The position numbers and the translations under genes were made by a program. The notes beneath the pieces are model-generated. The model saw only the letters and a list, made by a program, of their open reading frames with translations, did no database searches and had not been told where the DNA came from. Shown one piece after another: positions 14,440 through 19,747 of a stretch of 25,458 bases of DNA; the first letter of the stretch is position 1; the number at the start of each line of letters is the position of its first letter. This stretch comes from a virus. The DNA lies in the IMG/VR virus record IMGVR_UViG_3300046010_010792, positions 1 through 25,458 of that record, one strand, 5' to 3'.

Positions 14440-14695
14440 TGTCCTCGGTGGGGCTTGAACCCACGACAAACGGATTAACTTACCACTTCGGCTTGCGCCG
14501 CCCTTGCGGTTCGTGGTCTGGACTTTGCCTTCATCCGTTCTGGATGCTCGCCGTCAAGTCTCTACACCTTCCCTTTCGGGCTTGGCTCGGCGTTGGGTGT
14601 TTCCACCGTTCACCGACTTTGACGAGATTCATTACACCATTCCTGATGCAATGCTCCTATGAAGTCCGCTACTCTACCAACTGAGTTACGAGGAC
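14440..14695 (-). tRNA. trnK: tRNA-Lys (UUU) interrupted by a group I intron
   Basis: The 5' exon (14662-14695, 34 nt) and the 3' exon (14440-14478, 39 nt) join to a 73-nt tRNA with every arm intact: acceptor GTCCTCG/CGAGGAC, D-stem ACTC/GAGT with GG in the loop, anticodon stem GCGGA/TCCGT, loop CTTTTAA, T-arm GTGGG-TTCAAGC-CCCAC, discriminator A. The anticodon is TTT only after splicing between positions 34 and 35. CCA is not encoded. It lies 9 bp after the gene ending at 14704, inside a protein-coding unit. Confidence 0.9.
14479..14661 (-). ncRNA. Small (183-nt) group I intron in tRNA-Lys, no homing endonuclease
   Basis: The exon ends in CTT and the intron ends in G, as group I splicing needs. 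CTT pairs with GAG at intron positions 6-8 (P1, with the U-G pair at the splice site). Other visible pairings are P3 (CTCGTCAA, 36-43, with TTGACGGCGAG, 105-115), P5 GGTG-GAAA-CACC (55-66), P6 CCC-GAAA-GGG (82-91), P7 GACTT (102-106) with AAGTC (137-141), P8 CATCC/GGATG (116-130) and a closing ACCAC/GTGGT. The blocks GAGCCAAGCC and GAAGGTGTAGAGACT closely resemble the core of the cyanobacterial tRNA-Leu intron. It is smaller than most and has no open frame. Confidence 0.88.
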
Positions 14696-14703
14696 GGTGT
14701 TCC

Positions 14704-14931
14704 TTACTCCAACGTGTCCCACAGTGTGGGGTTCCACTCCAAATCCAACACGCTCTTGCGTGCAAGCATTTGGTCGCGCAGATCATTCAAACGCTGAATG
14801 ATGCTCTCCACTTCCGAAATCGTCCACGCGTCACCCGCCTCATGCACATCCACGCCGTGAATGTGTAGCACAGGGGTAAACGGATCGTAAACGCTTTCGG
14901 TAATGGTTGCTGTAATGTTAGTTCGTGTCAT
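14704..14931 (-). CDS. Small unknown protein
   Basis: The ATG at 14931 is chosen for the GGAG 8 bases upstream and because it lets the gene overlap its neighbour by 14 bp, as is common in this unit. The 75-residue product (MTRTNITATITESVYDPFTPVLHIHGVDVHE...) has an N-terminal beta part and a C-terminal helix (SEVESIIQRLNDLRDQMLARK). No family is recognised. It is cotranscribed with the two NDIV-type genes and with tRNA-Lys. Confidence 0.65.
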   Translation of the reverse strand: MTRTNITATITESVYDPFTPVLHIHGVDVHEAGDAWTISEVESIIQRLNDLRDQMLARKSVLDLEWNPTLWDTLE

Positions 14932-15283
14932 TTGTGTTCTCCTTGTTCGGAAGTCTGTGGGGTGTCCCGAAGAGTCCGTGAATGTCTTCGGAGCCGTTGA
15001 TCCTATTTTTCCTGTTTCTGTATGCACCCATGATGTCAAATGCAACCATGTCGGAGATGTGGCGCAGGATCTCATCGTTTCCAATTGCATCCGCTTCCTC
15101 AAGGAACTCAAAGGTGACGGCAACACTTGCCTCAATCGTGCAGTTGAATCGCTTCTCACGCGCCCACCATGTGAACGGATTGTTTCGTATCCGCTCAATC
15201 TCGTCGGCGGCTTCGCGGCAGATTTCTCCATGCGGGACGCAAGTGCAGTCGCGCAGCCGAGTCACGATGTCGTTGTCAGTCAT
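14918..15283 (-). CDS. Phage protein with N-terminal NDIVxRLR motif (copy 1)
   Basis: The 121-residue product begins MTDNDIVTRLRDC, then CREAADEIERIRNN, a start shared with the next gene upstream and with many short phage proteins of the NDI(V)xRLR...AADEIERLR type; function is unknown to me. The rest (WWAREKRFNCTIEASVAVTFEFLEEADAIGNDEILRHISDMVAFD) is unlike copy 2. GGAG precedes the ATG at 15283, and the gene overlaps both neighbours, so translation is likely coupled. Confidence 0.7.
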   Translation of the reverse strand: MTDNDIVTRLRDCTCVPHGEICREAADEIERIRNNPFTWWAREKRFNCTIEASVAVTFEFLEEADAIGNDEILRHISDMVAFDIMGAYRNRKNRINGSEDIHGLFGTPHRLPNKENTNDTN

Positions 15284-15629
15284 TTGTGATCTCCTTGAGG
15301 TATTCCCACCCACGCTTTTTGTATTCCCTGTCTACATCTTCAAAACGACAGGCTTGGTCTATGATCCAAGACATTACTTCCCGCCTCGCCTCATCGCGCT
15401 CCTTTTCAAGTGCAGAAACACGAAGTCCCCTCTTGTTCATCAAGGCTTCAACATCGGACTCCAATATCTCACACTTTTTCATCGCCTCGTCTCGCTCCTT
15501 CCGCAGCCGCTCAATCTCATCGGCGGCAAGTTTTGCTGTCATTGAGATACGGAGATCGCCGCATCCAACATTGCTGCACATGATTGCGTGAAGTCGGTTC
15601 ACGATGTCGTTGTCGCCTACAAGGTCCAT
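15276..15629 (-). CDS. Phage coiled-coil protein with NDIVxRL motif (copy 2)
   Basis: The ATG at 15629 has AAAGGA at good spacing. The 117-residue product starts MDLVGDNDIVNRLHAI, has CSNVGCGD and then AADEIERLRKERDEAMKKCEILESD, a heptad-rich coiled coil to about residue 85, and ends KKRGWEYLKEITND. The first 45 residues are a diverged copy of those of the next gene, so the pair probably arose by duplication with different C-terminal parts. Role unknown. Confidence 0.7.
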   Translation of the reverse strand: MDLVGDNDIVNRLHAIMCSNVGCGDLRISMTAKLAADEIERLRKERDEAMKKCEILESDVEALMNKRGLRVSALEKERDEARREVMSWIIDQACRFEDVDREYKKRGWEYLKEITND

Positions 15630-15639
15630 AGTTTTCCTT

Positions 15640-15852
15640 TCACCGCGAACGGCAGTTGATCCGCTGCGCACGACGCAGACCCTCACGATCCTCTGCGGAC
15701 ACCAAAACAATTTCGGGTGCGGTCTTGTGTCCCCAATCCATGAAGCCCACGAATGCCTTCACATCGGAACACCGAACGCAAGTTGTAGTGTGGGGCAGTG
15801 CTTCAATCCTGCCACGCGGAATGGTATTGCCGCACTTTGCACAGGTGCGCAT
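15640..15852 (-). CDS. TraR/DksA-type zinc-finger protein
   Basis: The ATG at 15852 has GGAG 6 bases upstream and overlaps the previous stop as TGATG. The 70-residue product has a four-Cys finger: C4-x2-C7, then GNTIPRGRIEALP and C25-x2-C28. The CGxxIPxxRxEALP...CVxC pattern is that of TraR/DksA fingers, small proteins that enter the RNA polymerase secondary channel and shift host transcription. The N-terminal coiled coil of DksA is absent and the finger sits at the very N-terminus, so the protein may be a reduced form with another role. It is the second gene of an early-type unit. Confidence 0.72.
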   Translation of the reverse strand: MRTCAKCGNTIPRGRIEALPHTTTCVRCSDVKAFVGFMDWGHKTAPEIVLVSAEDREGLRRAQRINCRSR

Positions 15853-16046
15853 CACCAACTCCTCTCGTAGCGGTCGCGGATGGTCTTGCACTGAATCCGT
15901 GCCTCACCCTTGGCAAAACCTGCACGCTCCTTCAGGGTGCGGCGGTTCCATCCAAACGGCTTGGACACGTGGGTTGCACACGCACGGAGAGCAGCGCCAT
16001 GCCGCTCGGCTTGTGCGTCAATTGCATCAAAGGATCTCTTTGCCAT
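15852..16046 (-). CDS. Small basic protein, probably translated from a leaderless mRNA
   Basis: The ATG at 16046 (MAKRSFDAIDAQAERHG) lies 8 bases after the -10 element of a good promoter, so the start codon falls at about +1, and no ribosome site is present. A GTG six bases upstream would begin a longer form inside the promoter and is rejected. The 64-residue product is basic with WNRRTLKERAGFAKGEARI and has a helix-rich look. No family is recognised. First gene of the unit that runs to 14070. Confidence 0.62.
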   Translation of the reverse strand: MAKRSFDAIDAQAERHGAALRACATHVSKPFGWNRRTLKERAGFAKGEARIQCKTIRDRYERSW

Positions 16047-16053
16047 GCACACA

Positions 16054-16081
16054 CTCTAACCCGTGGGGGAGTGTGTGTCAA
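16054..16081 (-). promoter_or_regulatory. Sigma70-like early promoter
   Basis: TTGACA (16076-16081) and TTAGAG (16054-16059) are spaced by 16 bp and followed by TGTGTGC and the ATG. Confidence 0.7.
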
Positions 16082-16098
16082 GCACCTGCAATATTTTT

Positions 16099-16341
16099 TT
16101 AGGCGAGGACTGCGCCTGTAATTCCTGCACCGAAAGAAATACCCCAAACACGAACATGGAATATTTGAGTGGTCACGGGCGGCAACTGCACACGGAATGC
16201 AGCAGTGGTTCCTGCGTCACCGAAAATCCAAAGGTCCGCAGTATTTCCTGTAGCCGTAGTGTTTGTAAGCATTACGCCCTTACACTTGCCCACAGCGGTA
16301 TTATTTGCAAACGATTTGGCTTCATTGAATAGGTAACTCAT
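16099..16341 (-). CDS. Small beta-rich protein, possible virion accessory
   Basis: The 80-residue product (MSYLFNEAKSFANNTAVGKCKGVMLTNTT... GAGITGAVLA) is rich in Thr, Gly, Ala and Val with alternating strands (DLWIFGDAGTTAAFRVQLPPVTTQIFHVRVWG). This composition is common in small phage decoration or fibre-associated proteins, but I do not recognise the family. GGAGG stands 9 bases before the ATG. A TATACATA late-type motif lies just behind the tmRNA terminator with the same spacing to the gene as other late promoters here. Confidence 0.65.
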   Translation of the reverse strand: MSYLFNEAKSFANNTAVGKCKGVMLTNTTATGNTADLWIFGDAGTTAAFRVQLPPVTTQIFHVRVWGISFGAGITGAVLA

Positions 16342-16360
16342 TCGGTGTCCTCCATTACTC

Positions 16361-16368
16361 TATGTATA
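16361..16368 (-). promoter_or_regulatory. Variant late-type promoter (TATACATA)
   Basis: It differs at one base from TATAAATA and would give a leader of about 14 nt with GGAGG for the gene at 16341. It partly overlaps the T-run of the preceding terminator. Confidence 0.4.
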
Positions 16369-16396
16369 AAAAGATAGGGGGGTCTTGCGACCCCCC
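16368..16396 (-). terminator. Intrinsic terminator of the tmRNA unit
   Basis: An 8-bp stem GGGGGGTC/GACCCCCC with a GCAA loop is followed by TATCTTTTTAT. It starts seven bases after the tag stop codon. Confidence 0.85.
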
Positions 16397-16605
16397 TTGC
16401 GGTCAAGCCGCGAGTGCCAGTGTGTTGTTGGCGTTTGTGGTTGAACAAGGGTTTTTAACGAGGCTCCTGAACACGCCCCGAATGCCTCCTGCAAGCCGTA
16501 CTGCACGCCATCCGATTCCAGATCGCCCCCGTGGTCTTGGGTAATGGAGGCGAGGAGATTTGAACTCCTGTAATGTACGTGTTTCTTGCCGCTATCAACA
16601 GCACT
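16397..16605 (-). ncRNA. ssrA: Circularly permuted two-piece tmRNA (ssrA)
   Basis: tmRNA rescues stalled ribosomes and adds a degradation tag. Here the acceptor piece comes first (about 16605-16545): T-arm AGGAG-TTCAAAT-CTCCT and acceptor 3' strand CGCCTCC plus A. After a 14-nt spacer (16531-16544) the coding piece begins at 16530 with GGGGGCGATCTGGAATCGG, very like the normal ssrA 5' end. GGGGGCG pairs with CGCCTCC over all 7 bp with G3-U70, the alanine identity pair. A pseudoknot-like part (GAGGC/GCCTC, GGG/CCC) precedes the tag frame at 16432-16403, ANNTLALAA plus TGA. GTACG/CGTAC and CTTGC/GCAAG link the two pieces as helix 2. CCA is not encoded. Confidence 0.88.
16403..16432 (-). other. 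tmRNA tag reading frame (ANNTLALAA, stop)
   Basis: The resume codon is GCC; the tag ends LAA, which is the ClpXP-type degron end (E. coli tag: ANDENYALAA). Confidence 0.85.
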
Positions 16606-16610
16606 AGTTT

Positions 16611-16618
16611 TATTTATG
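16611..16618 (-). promoter_or_regulatory. Late-type promoter of the tmRNA (CATAAATA)
   Basis: CATAAATA lies just before the acceptor piece, with a predicted start near 16605. The TAA stop of the upstream gene lies inside the motif. Confidence 0.6.
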
Positions 16619-17039
16619 CAGGCTCTGCGATCTCGCTCTCGTTGTACGCACCAAGCCAAATGGGGAGTGGAACAAATACGGGTGCTTCCTGCGCGTCGTC
16701 CCACATCCACCATCCTCCTGCGGCTTCAGCGAGGAACTGTAGGATTTGCCCCTCCTCTGTTCCAGGCTTGTTCTTCACCATATGCCACAGGTAATGCTCC
16801 AACCCGATGATCCATCCTGCCGCGTAGTGCTCCTCGCTCATCTCCTGCATCGTGCGGAGCAGGAGAACCTTATGGATTTCTCTTGCGGTTAGTCTTCCGC
16901 GCACGGGGCTTCCGCTTGGTGAAGGCTCGCTTGCCTTTCCCCCAAATAGCCGCCCAACCGTCTTCCCAAGCCTGACGATCCAGTTTGCGATAGGAGTCGC
17001 CTTTTCCTGCACCATGTTGTCCTTCCACGAAGGCTCCAT
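16614..17039 (-). CDS. Conserved-looking phage protein, function unknown
   Basis: The ATG at 17039 is chosen (AGGG 6-7 bases upstream, 2 bp from the previous stop region). The 141-residue product has a basic part (KTVGRLFGGKASEPSPSGSPVRG), then a helical block with REIHKVLLLRTMQEMSEEHYAAGWIIGLEHYLWHM and a Trp-rich end GGWWMWDDAQEAPVFVPLPIWLGAYNE. The strong helix-plus-aromatic pattern is protein-like, but I cannot assign a family. It is the last protein gene before the tmRNA. Confidence 0.68.
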   Translation of the reverse strand: MEPSWKDNMVQEKATPIANWIVRLGKTVGRLFGGKASEPSPSGSPVRGRLTAREIHKVLLLRTMQEMSEEHYAAGWIIGLEHYLWHMVKNKPGTEEGQILQFLAEAAGGWWMWDDAQEAPVFVPLPIWLGAYNESEIAEPA

Positions 17040-17040
17040 T

Positions 17041-17250
17041 TCAGCCCTGCGGCTTGGCAGCAAAACCGAATGGGGTCTGCTGTGGGGTCGCTGGCTTGTC
17101 AAAGTTTGCGATTGCATCTTGAACAATCTTGTTGATCTGCTCGTTGAACGTGAGATTGTTCGTGTGAGCCATCTTTGCGATCTTCATGAAAACTGCGTCA
17201 CCGATCTGCATATCCAACGTTACGGGAGTTGTCTTCTTGGGTGTTGCCAT
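17041..17250 (-). CDS. Small protein with ribbon-helix-helix-like core
   Basis: The 69-residue product has VTLDMQIGDAVFMKIAKMAHTNNLTFNEQINKIV (about residues 10-43), a strand then two helices joined by a short turn, which is the order in ribbon-helix-helix DNA-binding proteins (Arc/MetJ type). The last 20 residues are Pro/Gln-rich. A repressor role is inferred only. AAAGG lies before the ATG. It runs directly into the next gene, with one base between stop and ATG. Confidence 0.62.
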   Translation of the reverse strand: MATPKKTTPVTLDMQIGDAVFMKIAKMAHTNNLTFNEQINKIVQDAIANFDKPATPQQTPFGFAAKPQG

Positions 17251-17260
17251 AGTGTACCTT

Positions 17261-17536
17261 TCAGATTTTCATGCCAGTGGAATACTCAAAACTCTTCAAC
17301 GCTGCTGCGATGGGAGAAACAATCAACCGCTCGGGATCTAGCCCGTGCGTGTTCACGGCACGCCGTGCAAGGGTATTTATGTCCCTGTCCTGATCCAACA
17401 CCTCCACCACGCGAGGACGCTTTCCGTTCTCGCACGCCGCGAAACCCACAACCCACCAGCCGTTGTCAGAGTAGTCCAAGAACGACACCAACTCTGAACC
17501 GTCATCATCACTGTCCCAATTCTCAAAAGAGTCCAT
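17261..17536 (-). CDS. Acidic small protein, function unknown
   Basis: Of two close ATGs, the one at 17536 is preferred because AAAGGA is then 6 bases upstream; the other (17542) is directly against the ribosome site. The product of about 91 residues starts MDSFENWDSDDDGSELVSFLDYSDNGWWVVGFAACENGKRPRVVEV and is very acidic at the N-terminus. A C-terminal helix ends SFEYSTGMKI. No family is recognised. It follows tRNA-Ile by 28 bp. Confidence 0.62.
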   Translation of the reverse strand: MDSFENWDSDDDGSELVSFLDYSDNGWWVVGFAACENGKRPRVVEVLDQDRDINTLARRAVNTHGLDPERLIVSPIAAALKSFEYSTGMKI

Positions 17537-17564
17537 ATCCATTCCTTTCTGTTTTGTAATGGAA

Positions 17565-17635
17565 TGGGCAGTCCAGGTTTTGATCCTGGTTGAACCGGGT
17601 ATAAGCCGGTCTGCGAAGCCATCCGCCCACTGCCC
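17565..17635 (-). tRNA. trnI: tRNA-Ile (UAU)
   Basis: The 71-nt gene has acceptor GGGCAGT/ACTGCCC, anticodon arm ACCGG-CTTATAC-CCGGT with anticodon TAT, and T-stem CCAGG/CCTGG with a slightly unusual loop ATCAAAA. It would read AUA directly, which bacteria normally do with a modified CAU tRNA. CCA is not encoded. It lies 6 bp after a small membrane-protein gene. Confidence 0.87.
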
Positions 17636-17641
17636 GTTTTG

Positions 17642-17815
17642 TTAGTTCCTTGCGATTGCCAAGAGGAGAGCCACAACTGAAATAATTGTGGTGATTACTG
17701 AAAACCCAATCAACCGATTCACGGTGTTCTCATCCAATTGATTTGGCTTGAGAGTGTACTGTGCCTTTTGCTTTCGCGCTGCGTGTTCTGCTGCCTTCTT
17801 AACCAACTTGCTCAT
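17642..17815 (-). CDS. Small tail-anchored membrane protein
   Basis: The ATG at 17815 has GGAG 9 bases upstream. The 57-residue product has a basic N-terminal helix (MSKLVKKAAEHAARKQKAQ) and one hydrophobic segment at the C-terminus (about residues 35-55: RLIGFSVITTIISVVALLLA), so it is probably tail-anchored in the inner membrane. Function is not known; size and topology fit several accessory lysis or exclusion proteins. It overlaps the gene upstream by 17 bp. Confidence 0.65.
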   Translation of the reverse strand: MSKLVKKAAEHAARKQKAQYTLKPNQLDENTVNRLIGFSVITTIISVVALLLAIARN

Positions 17816-18068
17816 CGGGGTTCTCCAACTGAATTTTGCACTTCTTGTTTGTGACATGACCGCTTGGGGTCTTGACAAGGTAGTTGCTCCTTTGGCGATC
17901 CTCGTCATGCCCCAATCGGTATCCGATTTGAGGGACTCCACGGCTACGGAGTCCCTCTAGGAGTGTGCTGTGTGCACGAAGAATCCCGATCACATCCTCC
18001 GTTGCACGGAGGGCTTCATCTTCACTTACGGGAAGCGGAATATCAATATGCAGCCGAAAACCGCTCAT
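17799..18068 (-). CDS. Small unknown protein, first gene of an early-type unit
   Basis: The 89-residue product (MSGFRLHIDIPLPVSEDEALRATEDVIGILRAHS...) has a beta-strand start followed by a helix with EDEALRATEDVIGILR, then RSRGVPQIGYRLGHDEDRQRSNYL. No family is recognised. AGGAG is 8 bases before the ATG, and a sigma70-like promoter with a TATAGT -10 lies upstream, giving a leader of about 14 nt. It overlaps the membrane protein gene. Confidence 0.68.
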   Translation of the reverse strand: MSGFRLHIDIPLPVSEDEALRATEDVIGILRAHSTLLEGLRSRGVPQIGYRLGHDEDRQRSNYLVKTPSGHVTNKKCKIQLENPDEQVG

Positions 18069-18087
18069 GTGTGACTCCTATGCACAC

Positions 18088-18115
18088 ACTATAGCGTGTC
18101 CCGTGGGGAATGCAA
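18088..18115 (-). promoter_or_regulatory. Sigma70-like early promoter
   Basis: TTGCAT (18110-18115) and TATAGT (18088-18093) are spaced by 16 bp; GTGTGTGCA follows the -10 element as at 16054 and 14017. Confidence 0.7.
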
Positions 18116-18149
18116 TCCCTCTCATTCCCTTTTCTATATTTGTTTTGGG

Positions 18150-18180
18150 GGTTACTAGTGGTTACTAGTGGTTACTAGTG
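18150..18180. repeat. Three tandem copies of GGTTACTAGT
   Basis: The 10-bp unit GGTTACTAGT occurs three times without a gap, exactly one helical turn apart, with a palindromic ACTAGT in each unit. It lies 35 bp upstream of an early promoter, in the longest stretch between protein genes without RNA genes (18069-18273). Operator, replication or packaging roles are possible. Confidence 0.8.
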
Positions 18181-18186
18181 ACTCTT

Positions 18187-18206
18187 AATGGAATCTATCA
18201 TTCCAT
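18187..18206. repeat. Inverted repeat ATGGAAT-CTATC-ATTCCAT
   Basis: Seven-base arms around a 5-base centre, 7 bp from the tandem repeats. No T-run follows, so it is not a terminator; it could be a protein-binding site. Confidence 0.6.
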
Positions 18207-18273
18207 ACCCGACACAGATACTTATACGAGTGGAAAATTCCAACCCATATAAAAGTTCATATTTCACTATACT

Positions 18274-18450
18274 TTAATCGCGAGACAATTTTTTCTTGTC
18301 AATCGCTTCAACAGATTTGCGGAGTTCAACCATTACCTTGGCTAATTGCCGCCAGTCGCTCATGTCAAGAAGGTATTCCTCATACGAGTGGACGGCAAGG
18401 GCAGAGGCGGCGAGTAGATCGTCCTGTAGTTCCTTCTCGGTTTTCTTCAT
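18274..18450 (-). CDS. Small helical protein, function unknown
   Basis: The ATG at 18450 has AAGGAG 9 bases upstream and lies just after the previous stop; a longer frame starting inside the neighbour has no ribosome site. The 58-residue product (MKKTEKELQDDLLAASALAVHSYEEYLLDM...) is mainly alpha-helical and charged, ending KKKLSRD. No family is recognised. It follows the late gene at 18784. Confidence 0.62.
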   Translation of the reverse strand: MKKTEKELQDDLLAASALAVHSYEEYLLDMSDWRQLAKVMVELRKSVEAIDKKKLSRD

Positions 18451-18454
18451 GGGC

Positions 18455-18784
18455 TTACTCCTTTTTCCTGAAGAACTGGAGGATTCGGGTGAACCAACTT
18501 TTAGATTTCGCTTTTTGCTCATCTTGTTTGACCTTTATCTTGTATCGTTCTGCTTCTTCAATCACCTCATACATCATGATACGCTGAATGTGATCGTGCA
18601 TTACCATAGGCGTGTCTTCAGAATATCTACTCCTCGCAAACTGTATGAGTTCGTAGACCTTTTTGGATTCTGCCAGCACCTGCCACTCGTTGCCGCCGTC
18701 TACGGACTCGTAGACCCCGTAGATTCCGTCCTCCCCGTCCATCCGCACCAAGTCAATTCCGATCACAGTTTCGCTGCTAAACAT
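18455..18784 (-). CDS. Unknown protein under a late-type promoter
   Basis: The 109-residue product (MFSSETVIGIDLVRMDGEDGIYGVYESVDGG...) starts with a beta meander, then SKKVYELIQFARSRYSEDTPMVM and a long helix, ending with a basic amphipathic KSKSWFTRILQFFRKK. A CATAAATA promoter lies 18 bases before the ATG and GAGG lies in the short leader. No family is recognised. The amphipathic C-terminus could bind a membrane. Confidence 0.66.
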   Translation of the reverse strand: MFSSETVIGIDLVRMDGEDGIYGVYESVDGGNEWQVLAESKKVYELIQFARSRYSEDTPMVMHDHIQRIMMYEVIEEAERYKIKVKQDEQKAKSKSWFTRILQFFRKKE

Positions 18785-18801
18785 GGTGACACCTCTACCT
18801 G

Positions 18802-18809
18802 TATTTATG
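18802..18809 (-). promoter_or_regulatory. T4-type late promoter (CATAAATA)
   Basis: It continues as TAAATACAGG, as at 10889 and 20955. A terminator lies just upstream of it. Confidence 0.6.
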
Positions 18810-18816
18810 GAAATAG

Positions 18817-18846
18817 AAAAAGCCGCCCACAGGGGAGCGGCTTTTT
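18817..18846. terminator. Intrinsic terminator, symmetric
   Basis: A 10-bp stem AAAAAGCCGC/GCGGCTTTTT with a 10-base loop. It closes the gene pair ending at 18872. Confidence 0.85.
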
Positions 18847-18871
18847 CCGTTCACAAGGATTTCTTTTTTGA

Positions 18872-19261
18872 TCAGTAACTGGCGTGAACGTTTCCGCCGT
18901 TCCTTGCTACGATTCTCATCCAATCGTAGAGCGCAAGGAGTTCGCGGAACGAAACGATTTCGTCCTTCCACTCGTCTTCATGGAGTGTGTGGGAGAGGAG
19001 TTGCGAAAGCCCACCGCAGAAATCGTGAACCTTTGCATTGTCCATGTCCTGATACAGCGTGTACTCCTCACCAAGCAGATCAGTCAGCACACGCGAATAC
19101 TCACGCCCACGAAACGTGTTGTGGTTGAAAACGCCGAACGGATACTGCGGATCCGTTACCTTGATGCGCTCGCCGTACAGGAACAATGGAGTGATTCCAA
19201 AAAACCACTTATCGTCCATTGGCTCGTTGCGAGAAGTGTATGCGCAAACGTCAAGCCCCAT
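18872..19261 (-). CDS. Unknown protein (129 residues)
   Basis: The ATG at 19261 has GGGGAG 7 bases upstream and overlaps the stop of the zinc-finger gene. The product begins MGLDVCAYTSRNEPMDDKWFFGITPLFLYGERIKV, then NHNTFRGREYSRVLTDLLGEEYTLYQDMDNAKVHDFCGG and HEDEWKDEIVSFRELLALYDWMRIVA. It has the look of a soluble enzyme or antirestriction-type protein, but I cannot assign a family. Cotranscribed with the gene upstream from a single early-type promoter. Confidence 0.68.
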   Translation of the reverse strand: MGLDVCAYTSRNEPMDDKWFFGITPLFLYGERIKVTDPQYPFGVFNHNTFRGREYSRVLTDLLGEEYTLYQDMDNAKVHDFCGGLSQLLSHTLHEDEWKDEIVSFRELLALYDWMRIVARNGGNVHASY

Positions 19262-19694
19262 TGCTGTCTCCCCAAAGTTGAGTGTTGAGTGTTTCAATTC
19301 CCTGTGCAATCCGACACGGTTCACAAAGCGTATGTATCCACGACGAGCCGCATAGTTTGCCGTCCCCACCGCAGAACTCGCACACAGACGCAGACTTTGC
19401 CTCTGCTTCGTTGATCCACCCGTAGATGGTGTCGTCTGCGCCGAACACGTAGAAGCGGAGTGTGCCGAACTTCTCCTTGATCTGCTGCACCGAGAACTGG
19501 TAGTCGGGATCAAGCAGACCCAGTGCCTGCTTTTCTGCAAGCCGTCCCTCAATCTTGCAGATGAGGTCTTCCACAAGGGGATACCACCCTGCGTTGATCT
19601 CCAGTCCAAAGAGCGAGTAGCACGTGGCTTCGGCAGACTTGCCAAGCGTCAGCGGATACTTCTGCTGCCATTCTGTGAGAGGTGTCGTGTCCAT
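19251..19694 (-). CDS. Cys-rich zinc-finger protein, leaderless
   Basis: The ATG at 19694 falls 8 bases after the -10 element of a promoter, with no ribosome site, so the mRNA is probably leaderless. A longer frame to 19781 runs back through the promoter and the upstream terminator and is rejected. The 147-residue product (MDTTPLTEWQQKYPLTLG...) has ENLYFG-like mixed structure, a FGTLRFYVFGADD block, and a CEFCGG...CEPC pair near residues 112-135 that could bind zinc. Similar short proteins with this layout occur in many phages and plasmids, without known function. Confidence 0.7.
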   Translation of the reverse strand: MDTTPLTEWQQKYPLTLGKSAEATCYSLFGLEINAGWYPLVEDLICKIEGRLAEKQALGLLDPDYQFSVQQIKEKFGTLRFYVFGADDTIYGWINEAEAKSASVCEFCGGDGKLCGSSWIHTLCEPCRIAQGIETLNTQLWGDSNGA

Positions 19695-19701
19695 ACGGAG
19701 A

Positions 19702-19729
19702 ATCTTACTGCGGGTGTTCCCCGTGTCAA
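19702..19729 (-). promoter_or_regulatory. Sigma70-like early promoter
   Basis: TTGACA (19724-19729) and TAAGAT (19702-19707) are spaced by 16 bp; the ATG follows 7 bases later. Confidence 0.72.
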
Positions 19730-19747
19730 GTGTAAAATATAGAAAAG

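Noticed and set aside
16545-16569. 3' half of a tRNA as a phage attachment site
   Set aside because: The missing 5' acceptor strand is present 15 bases downstream, as expected for a permuted tmRNA; no integrase is seen.
16360-16713. 117-codon - strand open frame across the tmRNA
   Set aside because: It runs through the terminator, the tag frame in another phase and the late promoter; the RNA structure explains the sequence.
18150-18180. CRISPR array
   Set aside because: The three 10-bp units are directly adjacent with no spacers.
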